DNA of 64,000 nucleotides from Platycnemis pennipes (taxonomy: Eukaryota > Arthropoda > Insecta > Odonata > Platycnemididae). The position numbers and the translations under genes are program-made. The notes under the pieces were generated by a model. The model did not search any database. It worked only from the letters and a program-made list of their open reading frames with translations, and was not told where the DNA came from. Of this stretch, positions 23,096 through 36,410 are shown piece by piece (position 1 is the stretch's first letter; each line of letters opens with the position of its first letter). Location of the stretch: contig OW121857.1 of NCBI GenBank assembly GCA_933228895.1, forward strand, positions 75,201,672 through 75,265,671. The letters run 5' to 3'.

Positions 23096-26000
23096 TAAAC
23101 TTCTGTCACTTCATCACCGTTTCCTTTTCTGCCGGTTGAGGTTTGGCTAGGAAGGAACACATATCTAGTTCTATGCCTTCGAACGCCTCCTTACTAACAC
23201 TTCGATTTTCAGTTCATTATTCACACTCCTGTTCATCGCATCCAAATATCTGTTACACATTTTCCTAGCTTTCATGACATTTCTACTTATATCTGAGGTT
23301 TTTATTACCTGGGTCTTCGCATTGCAAGCTATGTTCTCCGCCTCTGTATCATCATTTCTTCCACCAGTATGCGTGATTCTTCCTTATCCTTTATATTGCT
23401 CTACTTCCACTACTCTCCAAAACTCGACTCGTTTTCATTTTTTTTGCATTTCGGTCTCACAATGGAATCCAATAACGGTTTGTCTGCTATCTATATTTTT
23501 ATCGAATTTTTTTTCAACGCCTCAAAACTCTAGTCTCAAATATTTCATCTGTTGCAACCAAAATCTTCCCTCCATTATTCATGCGAAAAGCCGTGGCCAA
23601 AGAGATAAACACGTTAAGAACGAAAACATCCAGTTAGTGCGCATGTGCGCTTTTTGAATTGTAACTTAGTCAGTACTTTGTCAACAAAGTTCTTTTCGGT
23701 AATATGATCGTGTCTGACACCAAAACACTGAGACTCTCAACACTATTCAGTGACACTACGTATTTTAGGTAGTCGTGGTTGGGTAAAAATCTTCATAATA
23801 AGATGCTGGAGGAGTTAAAGGTAATTAAACTGGTTAGGAAGTACACACGAGGGCTTAAGGAAATAAGGACGGCGATTTCGCGGGGGCACCCATTTTGGGG
23901 AGAGTACAAAAATTTCCGCTAAGGGCACCAAATGCCAGAATCAGCTTTGACCTGACAAAACACAGATTCCATTCAAATGCATAGATGTGAATACTTGATC
24001 ATTTGATGCATATTTAACGAAGTATTGGGGATAAAGTTTTCATTTTACCCTACCACAACCTAATATGCTGCAATTACTAGTATAAGGGGAATGCTATTGC
24101 GCTGAAACTGACCATATTCGTCATATTACCAGAGGTATCTTAGAAATAATCCCATTATTAAATATTTCTGAAATACTTATATATTTTTAAATAGGCTTAT
24201 GTAATTTTAAATCTATACGCTGACGTTCAGTAGAAACATTTTTACTACACTGTTTGTAGAGGAAATTTAAATAACATAACCATTCGCACAACCTGCGAAA
24301 CCATGCATCACCATCGATTTGATATTTAAACGACAGACGAATACTTAAACCTACCATGGCATTACGCATTAATAACTAACGCTTCCTAATACCTCCATCA
24401 ATCATACAAATAAAAACCAAGTTACCTAAAATAAAAGCTAACAGGACTCACCACTACTTGTAAAAAGACTACTGAATTTTCCTACCAAAATTTTGGAAAA
24501 AATCCAAATGTATTAATAATAAAGTACTCAAAACACTTGGGGCCATCGGACTAATGATAAATTACTTGCTACGCAAATTGTAAATCATGCCATTTGTTTT
24601 TAATTAATGCTATTTAATTGTGTAATTCGTACACTGGCGGCCATGGAAACGTGTAAGAGAATTAATTAACGCACCAGGGGTGTGAATTTTGAAAACGTTT
24701 CACCATAAGTAATGAGCACATTATGTTATCCATTGCATATTTTATCAATTTTAATTACCTACTAATCATTAGCTGGCCTTTCACGACAATAAATTAATAC
24801 AAAGCGCTAAAATGGGTAAAATGTAAAAAAACACAATTTTGCCATGGGGTGGAGGACAGAGAGAGAGCGGCATTTATGGTGCAGGTAGCTTGAAGAATAT
24901 TATCAACGTGCAATGGATTAATGAAGACTAAGGTTGAAACACTGTGACAGGTATGCATATGTATGCAACAAAATTTTACGTGTATCCCGACAGGCACGAG
25001 GCAACGATCGTACAATAAATCGTTCCCATGACAATATGACAGATAAAACAACTCAAACACCGGTATTTAGCAGAGGGAAATAACGAAGAACCGTTTCCCT
25101 GTGAACCTCAACGTATTCAAATGAAGAATATTCGTTCTTTTAGCTGCAGTATGCATTGATTAACGACTGAAATCAACGGAAAAGTCACTGAATAAAACTA
25201 GTATGGCACTGAGACACCAGCTGGATTATTCGCTGACACTGGATGAAGCAAATGGAGCCTGATAAGCGAGAGGCCTTAATTAAGTGTAAATTAATGGAAG
25301 GTTGAGTGCTTCTTCCTGAACGTTGAGTGCTATGCTTAAATAAGCATTCGCAGCGGTGTATGTAAATGTGGTGTCCTAAGGAAGCAAGTGAGATTCATAA
25401 AAAGTGTTTTGGACCAACATGATGGAGACTAAATACCCTTTATATTACGCAAATAGCAATGAAAGCCATTGCGACTGGCAATATTTCTGATGGGAATCGG
25501 TAGGCGTTCGCTATTTTTAAAAACGTGACGTCAACATTTTCATACTCCAGGAATCCAATTGCCGATGCCCGCAGTCGATGCACACGTGAGATGACTCGGT
25601 GAATATTCACGAATGCACGTTCACCAACATCACCAAATCATGACTAAAATGTCTTCCACTACGTTACATTAGCACAAAAAAGGAACACTGAAATATATGA
25701 ACAGTTTCCGAACACATCGGAGAGTAATTCAAAATAATAAAAGATCATGCAGCACTACAACATTGATAATAATTCTCATTGAAACGAGAAAATGCGCGAA
25801 ACCTCACATGAAAATAATGCATGCCCTTCGGGAAAGAAGCAGACACAATACGTGTACGTTTTGATAGGATAATGGTACTTAGTTGGCACTTCGTAATTTG
25901 ACATGCATATTGAGAATGCATAGTTTGTTGATAATACGATAGCCTCATAATAGCTAGACCAGTTACAGTACTGAAAAGCAGATGCATTATTACAAGGTTC

Positions 26001-29000
26001 GTTGTTTGAACAGATAACAAAACTCTGAGCCTAACATTGGATGCTACTTTTTCTGAACTCTTTCATGCATAGTTAATGAATGTGACTCTCAACTTTCATG
26101 AATATTTTACACGAAGAATTTTTCTATTTCAAACTCCGAAAGATATACGATGCCGAGAAAATACGAATTTATGATCATTCTAAGACAAATTTGTTAAATG
26201 GCCAATAATGAATCGTGTGCTCAACTCGGCGAATTTAGGCAATCGTAAAATGCAAGGAAGTTCGTTGGATCTTAATTCAAATACACTGGCCAATTTCTTG
26301 AGATACTGAGGTGATGAAGCTACAAAAAAAACTTTAAGACTACGAAGCAAAATAGAGATACTCTTATATGCAAAGAATATGCGCGCATTATATGTTTAAC
26401 TGAGAACTTGGAACCATTCAGTCTGAAATGCAACTGCACAGGGAATAAAAAAGACAAGTGTAACAGTGGCATAATCGGCCTCACATGAAAAATAATCCCC
26501 AATCCAGAAAGAAAAGTGATCTTTTGGCAATACGTTATCATTAGTTTTTTCTTAGAGGTATAATAGAAATTATGTATATGTGCTTGTGCATGAATGTGAG
26601 CTAGAGGGATGGACTACTATGCAAAATTGACAAGCAACAAAGCAAGCAACAAACAGGATATCTCTTACCAGCTCGAAGACAGTTGAATATTGGCGAGAGA
26701 GCAGATTTTTCTTTGAAATATGGATATAAAGCACAAAAGCATTTTATCATTCTTAGAGCCTATGATAAAAAAAGCATTTAAAAAATACTTCACCACTGAG
26801 TACATTAAAAAATAAGGTAATGGAGAGTAAATTTTCCATTGGAACATGAAAGCAGGATAGAAGCGTTCACAGAGTTCAATAATAGCAAAGTAAAGACCAT
26901 AAGTTGGAAGCGTACGTTTCACCCATTTAAAATACCAGTTAAAACGAGTGGAATTGTTGACCACACAGGGCACTCAAAATTAGAAACATGATGCACATTC
27001 TCTGACTGCAAAAGCCACTGACAAGTGTTAGGCGATTGCATTTTTGGGTGATACATGTAAAAGTTACCACTTTGATAATTATTAATAATTAAATCTACAA
27101 ATAGTAATATTAACAGGGGCGGAGGGATGGAACCATAAATGGGAAATAAAAAAGAGATTATAGAGGCATTAGTCTTTGGAAAGCGATATTTTGAACGGTT
27201 AAAGGCTTTTCATTAATCCTAATTGACTTCCAGTATAAAATGTTTACAACACTTAACTCGGTCGTTTCACGATGGCATAAGTACCTCCTGTATGTTGTTG
27301 ACAATTGGTTTTTGTTATTCGGTATTAAAAGAAGAATTTCCTAACGAAAACCCTAGTTAAGAGCCCATTTAAGGGCAGTCAACATTAAAATACATTCAAG
27401 CTACTTAAATTATGAAGTAAGATTAATGAGAGGTATTTCGGTTGGGCATTAATGACATTATATCAACTGTGATCCGAATGCAGCAAATTGAGCAGATAAA
27501 AACGTTGGATTTTCGACAAAAAATGTTCTATCACAGTAAATGTTTGAGGGAAATATATTTACCTCTAATTCACGAGTAATGTTAATATGTCAACAGCTAA
27601 TTCACGACTGATCATTAACAATTCAGGGGCCATAGGCATTTAAATTGACCTTACATTAGCAGAAATGACCACTCAACGACTGCATCATCATTTCCCGACC
27701 GGACGCCACAAAATCGACCGAATCTAGTGTTCGACGAACTTCGGTGAAATTGCAAAGGATCTACTCGAAGGAACGCTACACTGAATCGTCCTCCAACAAA
27801 AACTTAGATACGAATTCTTCATCACAGGTGAATGAGGTAAAGATAGAGGCCTTGCTAGCCCCTGTTAGGGCAAAAAATTATTAAATAAGCTTTGCTTTAA
27901 ATGTTTAACAAGAATATCACTATAGATGTGACTCTATGCTCCTTTATTTCTTAAAAGAGGGTTGTAATTCTATCGAAAAAAATAATTGGAAACGAAATTA
28001 CGCAGCAGTTGTAAATTTCCTCGAAGTGGAGGGACCTTGGAAAAATATCGTTGGGGATATAATGCTGATTATGACAAAAATACCAACAACAAGTCTAAAA
28101 TACTGGATTTCAGTAATTACTTGATCTACGAGTAAATCCTATCCATTCCTTAAAAATATGTAAATTCTCCCTAATGCTTAGACGCAGTAAAATTTTACTA
28201 ATCCTATTAATAGCTACCCATTCTACTCGCCATGCTTTCTATCTCTATTACATGAAAAATCACATCATAATGCGAATATAGTCTGTTGTTTACCTTTTGA
28301 GCATTCGGAGAAATAATTATTAAAATCTATCGTAAATGTTACCAGTAGTTTCAAATAAGGTGTTGAGACTTGTATGAAACAAGGTGCTCACGAAGTAAGG
28401 ATACCTATTGCGCATGCTGTAATACACTGGTAAGCTATTTTAGGAGTCAAGTTAAGAAGTTTAATGAAAGAATGCACAATGAAATGAATATAGACGAATG
28501 AAATATATAAAAATAATGAAGGCAGAAAGGTAAGGAAATGGGATTGCGGTGCAATACTTAGAGTTCAGCCAGTCCAAAAGACAATGACACACGTCCCCTC
28601 GGAGATACACAGAACTTCAAAAATTCCTCACATTTAAAAAATTCCCTAAAGTTATTAAGTAATAATTCCCTTCCGCTTGTTGATAGAAGTTTCACATACT
28701 GTATCTCTCACCACTACGCAAGCATTAATCATGTTAACCGTTTCCAGTTAAAAGGCATAACAGCGCACTACCGACTATCTTTCAATAATGACAGTTCTCA
28801 AAACAAAACATTGACGAAGCGATTTTGGCTACTACAATAAAAAGAAGCAAATAACACACGTTAGATCTGACGGAGAAGCGACAGAATACGCAAGCACAGT
28901 CAATCACAACATGGCACTAAGGACATGTTTACCTTATCAATACTTCCATTTCCCTAGCGAAAAATGCCTTCCCGACTTTGATGGCTATTCCACCAATACC

Positions 29001-30089
29001 CTTAGTCGATTAATTCGCCTTTTAGGGGACAATTGGAAGAAAACGGAGTGAGTTTAATGGTAAAACTGAAGATGGCAGGGGCTGCACGGAATCAATGCGA
29101 AAACGAAAAATGTAACCTGCGGAAAATACGCGGTAAAATACAACCGCTGGTGTAGGTATGAGAAAATATACACATCGGGAGGAATAATTGAAGGGATTGG
29201 TCTCCAGGAAAATTTAATTTCTGCACCATCAGTGAAAATGTTTTACAATAAAAATTTCAAAAATATGTTTCTGATTATTTTTAGGATGGAAAGGAGATGA
29301 GTTCTCACATGCATTGCAATACAGAGCAGAATATCAGGCTGGTGATTTTGCAACAATTCACAAACAAAATAACTATATGAGTTTGCCGACGATTCTTGAC
29401 GATTTCCAACTGTTCAAGACTAAATTATAAGGAATAAATGAACTGCGCTTACCACAATATAACGATCAAGATATATCGAAGACAAATCGTTCTAAAATTC
29501 CCAGGTTTTCAATTATAATTAAGCACGTTTTTCAGAAGATTTGAGCGAGAACTTCTCGGAGTTCAGACCCTATGTCACGGTATTGAATTAAGCAAGATCA
29601 CTGCAGGAATATAACAGCAGATTTTCTCGGAGACACGGAAACTACCTTTGGAAAACTGGAAGAATCGCACAATCACCACCCAGTTGCGTATGTTTTATAT
29701 CCATACGATCAACTCACAAAATCTTGGGATCATGGATCGATCTTCCGCTTTTTCGGCTATCATTTCCAATGCCGTAAACACCACCAAAACGCACTGTACA
29801 CGGAAACCAAACTACTCGCCACCTCTAGCATTGCAGATTAATGTCCGAAAGCACCAGACAAAGGATTGAGATAAAACTCTTCCTCTCCTACGATCATAAT
29901 GAAATGAAAATGCGAGAGTTACGAAGATTGGTGATTCAGCCTCGAGTACAGCACAAGGTTTTTGCTTCCCTAAGTCTGTATTCTCCACAAAAAAACTTGG
30001 GACGCAACTTGCCAAGTTTCGATGGCTTCTTTCCTTCAGTTGGGCGGTACAAATCACCAAGAAAGGTCCAAGAAGGCGAGACAGGGTAG
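23096..30089. other. Long AT-rich non-coding stretch
   Basis: About 7 kb with no recognisable gene. Plus-strand C/T-rich DNA at 23200-23600 has a 127-codon frame and a minus-strand open frame (rich in Lys, Arg and Asn), but neither carries a motif I can name. From 24590 to 24800 the DNA is dense in TAAT/ATTA and TTAATTA words. No tRNA, rRNA or repeat array seen. Confidence 0.5.
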
Positions 30090-30490
30090 CACTCCCAAAA
30101 GAAGGACGTGGGCTTAGCCGTGCACGATGCAGAATCCGACTACGACCGGGCTGAGATCTCTAAGAGTCACCAAACGTCTCCGCTCCACGTTGGAAGCAGC
30201 ACGGACGCATCGCGGGCACCTCCGTGATTCTGACACACGTGACCTGGGAGCAGCACGACGGGGGGAGGGGGGGGAGGGGAAGGGATGAGAAGTGCAGAGG
30301 GCACTGGTGCGAGCCACCGAGCATTTTCCGCAACCAACCGTCCGAAGGCGTCAGGTGAGGTGGCTAATAATGGTAGCAGCGGTGGAGACGCAGATTCGCG
30401 GGACGTTCATAGGGGTGGAGAGGAGCGGACTGTCTGAATGCTTCGGGATTCACCCTCTCCCCCCGACCGGAAAGTTGTGACAGACGAAAA
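30090..30490. other. GC-rich island
   Basis: CpG-rich with a G-run near 30258-30280. Short overlapping frames on both strands lack motifs. Possible promoter-type region; no TATA box or splice evidence supports a gene. Confidence 0.35.
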
Positions 30491-30754
30491 CATTTTTTTT
30501 ATTTTTGCCCTTCGCTAAACCTACCGATAACTCAACGTTATACAAAACTCACCGCACTAAAATTTCGGAAGGGTTTAGGCACAAACTCAATTGAACGGAG
30601 GGGATTGGAAAAAAATTATGAATAACTTCGAAGCGCGTTCGAAACGTTGAAATTCTCCGGAGGTGAATGCACATACCCGACAGCACTAACGTTTTCTATT
30701 CCCCTATTCATGGAAAGCGTGTCGGAGACTGTAAGACAATTTTTTTTGGCACAG

Positions 30755-30850
30755 GAATCACGGTTAACGTAGAGGTCCGCGCATTAGACCGTCACTTATA
30801 AGGCCCGTGTTTCGATTCTCGGTCAGGGAAAACTTTTCCTCCACCAATTT
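30755..30850 (+). mobile_element. tRNA-like SINE head
   Basis: GTCCGCGCATTAGACCGTCA followed about 15 nt later by GTGTTTCGATTCTCGG has the spacing and sequence of A- and B-box promoter elements of a degenerate tRNA. It does not fold into an intact tRNA, so a SINE head is likelier than a functional gene. Confidence 0.5.
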
Positions 30851-30957
30851 TCACATCAATTCACAACAATCCTTCGCCAGATTCCCTTTTGTTGCAGCTA
30901 TCCGGCGGAGGCGACTGACAGCTAATATTATTTGCGTCATTTAGTGTAGGTGCGTGA

Positions 30958-31225
30958 TTGGATAGAGATAGAATTTTTCAGAAAACGGAGGAAGAGTGGA
31001 GCGAAACACGGAGTCGGCATAAGCCTTCGCTGATAACGAAATATAACAAGGGTACACAGCTGTCCTATCCGACGGACATAATACTACACTCAAAGTGTTT
31101 CCGCACAACACTCAAGGGAGGTCCGGATTACCCATGGAGAACCTTGCAACCGGGAATCGAACCAGAACCCACCAAATGGGAGGCCTGCACTCTAAACCCC
31201 AAAACAATCCGATCACCTCTATTTT
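30958..31225 (-). mobile_element. tRNA-derived SINE (same family as 22784-23095)
   Basis: On the minus strand the head carries a perfect B-box, GGTTCGATTCC (plus 31152-31163). The body follows with CCTTGAGTGTT and TATGTCCGTCGGATAGGACA, and then the CTCCGTGTTTCGCTCCACTC block, in the same order as the 22784-23095 copy. A plus-strand open frame of about 110 codons over this region is a by-product of the SINE. Confidence 0.8.
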
Positions 31226-34098
31226 CCACGATTCCGGAAAAAAACCAGGCCCTAACAAGACTCGGGTGCATTTTGTAGGGATGCCTGCATATCTGACATT
31301 CGGTGAGTTGGTAAGCCTGGTGGAAGGTGACGCAATTTTGAACCAAAGCAATTCACATTCCGTTTCCGCTTCCTGTCAAGCCTGCGCCATCGTCACCATT
31401 CAGTCCTTTTTGGAATTACAATACATGCACTAGGAGCCGTCTCGTTCTGTCGGACGCGAAAATCCCATCTCCGAATTTTCCTCGCTAATTCCTTCCTAAT
31501 GAGACGCGAGGGGGCATAGATACAAGCCTACGGTCTTGCGTCTTTTTGACAGTGACGTTAATGAGCCAAGAGGAGCACAGCAGTACATTTATTAGGCTAA
31601 ATTAAGAATAGAGCTTAAGCAGACTACACATACTCATGTAAAAAGGACAACGAAAGGAAATTTTTTGGAGAAATGGAGAAAGCTTAATAATAATGCTACC
31701 AAAGAAGCCTTATCTTTCTTATTGCCTGTTTTAACAACTTAAAATCATTGAAAAATAACTCTGATCAGAGACAAATAAGCTAAACATATTCAATATACGT
31801 GACTCAAAAGCATTCCTGATTTAGATTACGGTCGGGCATTTCCATAGAAGAGCACGAAGTAAACAGCACGGATGTTTTCCAATTGTACTCGGAACAATGG
31901 TAGTCGAACTGATGATGTAACACACGGATGAGAACTCACGTGAAACAATGAGATCGTCACGATTGATCGAATACGAGTCTGAGAGCATTGAAACTCCCTT
32001 TTTATTATTATGGCTTCCCACTGAACACGCAACTGATTTCACTCCGCGCACTGATTACATTTTGCTATCCTTCACTCATATAACCATCGGGATTTCGAGC
32101 AATTTTCAGTGACACCACAATCAAAAGGCACAATACTACTCACGGTGATTACGTGATCAATTCCTGTCGGATGATAAAGAGTGACGCAATAGAGGCAAAA
32201 TTCGAAAACCTTCCTTTCACGCAGGATACTTCAACCAAATGCGCATTAATGCATGGGAAGCCTTCGCCGGATCGCGCGTCATATTTTTTTCACGGCACTA
32301 CGGTGGGAGTCGTTTCTTTCTTGCAAAAAAGACTGGAGTTTAGCACTACGGAGATGTTTCAGATGGAGGTAATTTTTTTTCGGGAGCCTAGCGGTGAAAG
32401 TTTAGATGAGAAAATCAAATGAGCTCACCTTAATGACAAGTTCTCGTTTTTTTTAACTCCCCGGGACCTTAAGAGGTACGCACAGAAGAAAAACAACAGC
32501 CTTTGGTTATGCTCGCTCAGCCTGACGAGTTCCCTCAAAAAGATTTTTCCCGACGTCGCGAGCACTGGGCAGACTGGATGAAAAAAGATCGCGGGGAAAA
32601 ATAGGAAGAACTCGAGAATCCAGTTCGGCGAGGGGAATTAATGGCATGAAGTAGAACGTGTGCAGCACTTTCTCCGCTCCATGGCCTTAACCTATAAAAT
32701 TCTTGCCTTCAAAAAAGGGAATCTGGCAACGTAGGAACTAAAAGAAAGGACTGAATGGGTAAAAGATAGGATGGGATGCCGTATTGTTCTCGCCGAAGCC
32801 AACGACAATACGGCGATAGCGTTTGAAGAAGGCGATTCCAAATAAAATCTACGTTTTTATATCTCTAATTAAAAAATATCCTCGATAAGAACCAACGAGA
32901 TATTCATCCGCCGGGCATATTTCGTAATAATATCGTGAACGAAAAGGAAGACGTGTGAAAGCGGAAATATTTCGCCGCGAATAACAAAATCCAGCAATTA
33001 TACCTTACAGGGAAACTCAAAATTCGAGCTAAGCCATAGGCCCTTCTACCCACGATGGAAGAGCGCGTTACGCAAAGGTAAAATTGAATCCACAAATTTT
33101 TTCACCATGACTATTTTTTTAAATCTAGGGCCAGATATTTCGACAGCCGTGCCCTTACGTCATCGCCGACAGTACGCAGCAGGCGTATGCAAACTTAGGG
33201 GAGGGGTTGGCGACTCTCTCGACTTCCACTTCGCTCCGAGACCGGCATCGCCTCCTCGTTAGTAAGACGTTTGTAAACGGAAAACAAATATCGCGGCATG
33301 CTTGCGTCACCGCCGTTCTCGGTAAGCTCAGGACAAAAGAGTGCACGAGGGGAAAGAAAAGAGGATGAAGAGCGGGAGTGCAGAAGGCATCGCTGAAATA
33401 ATGCATCTCCGAACACTACTGTTTTTTTTTTTTTAAATAGTAACACAACCATTACTCCCGAGTAGATAGCACCCACGCGAAGGCCTAGCGGGGTTAGATC
33501 GCGTCTAGTTTGCCCTTGAACTTCATAATCTTCCGAGGACTCACTCCGTGCCTCACTGTTCGATAATTCCTTCTCGATTCTGCAGTACAAAAACGATTCT
33601 GAGCGTGTAGGAAGCTATAAACACACAAACAATGACTATTTCACCAACACTAGCTCCAATCATGCTCATATATTACTTCCCTCACCTAGCATAGATACTA
33701 ATGTTACTTCTACCATATAATTAACACATAGATGAACTTTACGGCACGCACACACTATGCCGCGATATAGGAGAACTATTTATTCCCACTTCTTCAAAGA
33801 TTATTCAGCATAAAAAACGCCCCAACCGAAAAGTTCTTGTTACATTCTCTCTCTGTTATCTGCTTAACTACTCACCTAGAAAATTCTTCCCCCACGGCCT
33901 TCAAATATCTTTCTTCCCATCTATACGCTACTTATACTAAATTTTCCTACCTTATGCCTGCTTGTAACTGCCAAACGTTTCACACTAAGTCATGCAGTTT
34001 TTCAACGGTCCATCTAATGTTTTGCGACATCCTCCACTCTATTCCAAACGCTACCAGTCTATTTGTAATATTATACCCTTGATCTTCTAGATTATAAT
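31226..34098. other. Non-coding DNA
   Basis: No recognised gene. A CpG-richer patch at about 33150-33590 contains a 131-codon minus-strand frame without a known domain. A T-run lies at 33421-33435. C/T-rich DNA at 33830-34090 gives a Ser/Thr/Leu-rich frame that looks compositional. Confidence 0.45.
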
Positions 34099-34121
34099 AC
34101 CGTGAAGCTTATTTCACGGTA
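34099..34121. repeat. 8-bp stem hairpin at edge of a GC island
   Basis: ACCGTGAA pairs with TTCACGGT across a 6-nt loop, at the junction between AT-rich DNA and the GC-rich block that follows. Could mark the end of an inserted element. Confidence 0.5.
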
Positions 34122-34560
34122 CGGCATTGTCCCCTCAATGAATATCTCAACCGCGGGACGGGCAGTCTATCATTGGGGGGTGAAGACCCCGCGACGGTCC
34201 GCGCGGGATAACGAACCGTCCGGATCCTTAAATCCCAAAACCCTAACCCCGGGCGAAATTTACGCCCCCAATTAAATGGGGTAATTAAAACATATAAGGG
34301 CGATATTTCACCGACGGGGGTTACGTGAGCCTGGGGTAGAGGAAGATTCAAGGGGGGGCGAGGATTTCAAGAGCCCTGAAATTACCGTGTTACCGGCGGA
34401 CCCCTTTTGCCCGCTTCGCACCGTCAGCCCGGGGCGAAACCTGATGTAGCGGTGTCGCTTTCGCGGTACGAATGCACCGGGCCCCGTTCACCGGGGATAC
34501 TGCGGTAGGGGCCCGGTAGAAAACGGAACGACCCGTTGTGGACTCAAATTTGCAACCTCG
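34122..34560. other. GC-rich block of unknown origin
   Basis: Strongly GC-rich with many CpG. Sharp edges against AT-rich flanks suggest an inserted element or a CpG island. Two minus-strand frames (34109-34351 and 34390-34575) show no domain. Confidence 0.4.
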
Positions 34561-34949
34561 TTTCCTTTTCATCACCGGCGTTCAATCAATCAAAGTGGTT
34601 TGCCATGGACCACCTTTAACTTTCTCTTTCGTAAATTATGGAAACTCTTCTTGCACCGTTTCCCTGTTAATTTTATCCAACAACCTCTTTGATACTGTAA
34701 CTCCAGTAACGAATTTCAGCACACCACCCGTTTTTAATTCTATCAACTCTCCAAGAGGGATCACAGTAATGATAACTGTCAGCGCTTACCGTTTGCAGAA
34801 CTTTTTCTATGGACACACTAAGTTAAAATAGAACCTAAAATTCCTAACTGCTAAAAAAATCCGCATTTCGTCATCTGTCAACAATTCGTCCCTAATGATA
34901 TTCTGCAAAGTAGCATAACGAAGCCGTCCTGTGAGGATGTTAGGTGTCC

Positions 34950-35015
34950 TGTGAGGACTAGGTAAAGTGCCGACCTGCCTGGCGATAGGTAGCTGGTTTG
35001 AGTCTCGCCTAAGTT
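34950..35015 (+). mobile_element. Possible tRNA-like SINE head
   Basis: GTGCCGACCTGCCTGGCGAT, then about 10 nt later GCTGGTTTGAGTCTCGCC, resembles degenerate A- and B-boxes. Just upstream GTCCTGTGAGGA occurs twice 21 bp apart. No intact tRNA fold. Confidence 0.4.
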
Positions 35016-36164
35016 GTGGACGTCTTGCAAATCTTTTTTGAGTTTGCTTTGTAAGAACATGGCTTATATATTTCAATAACCTTAGTAGTTGGGAGTATCT
35101 TAAAACTTTACTATTAATACTATCACGGCGAAGTTGACATAAAGCTCTCAACTTTTACGGAGCGCAAAGTAACTCAGATTCATGGATTTCAACACAGCGG
35201 AGACTGGGACGTGAAATGAACGGAATTCTCCGGCCACAAAAACTCAGTGACAAGTCTCACATCCGTGAAATACACTAATCGTGCCACGACACTTGGGCAA
35301 CTCGCGCGCGTTTCACCAATTTTTATCGCTTCCTCCGATAAACTGGCATGCCCGGCCAAGCCGCGATTGCATACTGTTCCGGTCCTAGACGGGAAAACAC
35401 CAGATGAAGAACCACCAAATCGGCGACTGAAACTTAGACCTTAAATTAAATACTACCGCCGCTCGCTCGAGAAACGACAACTGTCCTGGAAATGTAATTG
35501 TGGCGAGGGAATGAGATATGAGAGCTAAGAATGACATGAGTCGATTCCACCCCGGGTCGTACGCACTGCGTACTCTTTCCGACCCTCCAGAAACCACTCC
35601 TAGGCGGAAATTGCTTCGCTAATTATCCGAAAGGGATACGCCCATGGAAAACCTTCCCCCCGAAAATAAAGAAGGGGCGTGGCGGTACGGGCCCTGGCCT
35701 TATGATGAACATACGATGGCAAAGGGGGAGTTGGATATTACTCCACAGAAAAGCACACTGCCGCGAACAAAGTGTTCCGGAGATCCGCGTGGCAGGGCGT
35801 GCGATCCAGGGGGCGTTTATTGAAGCGATGGGGTGTCCTCCCTGAGGCAGGAAAAGGTCTCTAGGGGTGTGCCGATAGGAAAGGCCTTCCAAACCCCTGC
35901 AACAGTGATAGATTAATTGTGATCCACCGGTTATGGCAGGTTTTGATACAGTTTCCAAACTGTACTTAGCATTTCACTCATCCATAAGGTATTTCTCTGT
36001 TCAAATCGAAATATTTTCCCCCCTCTTCATACCATTCATAACACGCGCATAATTTAAACTGTATCTCTGGGAAATATATGTTGATTGATCGTCTTATATG
36101 GTGAGGGTGCGTTTGTATGTAGTTCCCCTACTCAACTTTACTGTTTAGTCATCCATACGATTAT
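35016..36164. other. Non-coding DNA, GC-rich at 35590-35960
   Basis: A 111-codon minus-strand frame at 35623-35958 coincides with raised GC and has no recognisable motif. Nothing else identified. Confidence 0.4.
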
Positions 36165-36410
36165 TCCCTACGAATAATTCTCTCCAAATACATAATTTCC
36201 TACCATAATATCTAACATACCGTATCTTTTTCTTCCTCACCCTTCCTCACAAAGAACAACAACTTCCCCTAACAGCATTACATCACCCATAAGTAAATAT
36301 TCCATCTAATTATTCTTCTCCTAATTTCTGTGAGCAATCTTCTTTCCTTCCCAACCATTCTCAACTGCACTCCCATAGCCTCATCATCTTCCCATCGCAC
36401 AGACAGTGAG
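36165..36410 (-). mobile_element. Decayed LINE C-terminus (second LINE type)
   Basis: On the minus strand the translation RMVGKERRLLTEIRRR followed by a tryptophan-containing IIRWNIYL block matches the LVGEEINLIDEIRIRQKVW part of the copy at 60341-60600 in order and spacing. Stops and frame changes follow. A 5'-truncated, dead copy. Confidence 0.55.

Noticed and set aside
23274..23657. 127-codon hydrophobic plus-strand frame, and an opposing Lys/Arg-rich minus-strand frame, as a possible LINE
   Set aside because: No reverse transcriptase, endonuclease or LINE tail motif could be matched. The C/T bias explains the plus frame.
30958..31433. Plus-strand frames of 106 and 112 codons
   Set aside because: They lie on the antisense strand of a tRNA-derived SINE; SINEs often create such spurious frames.
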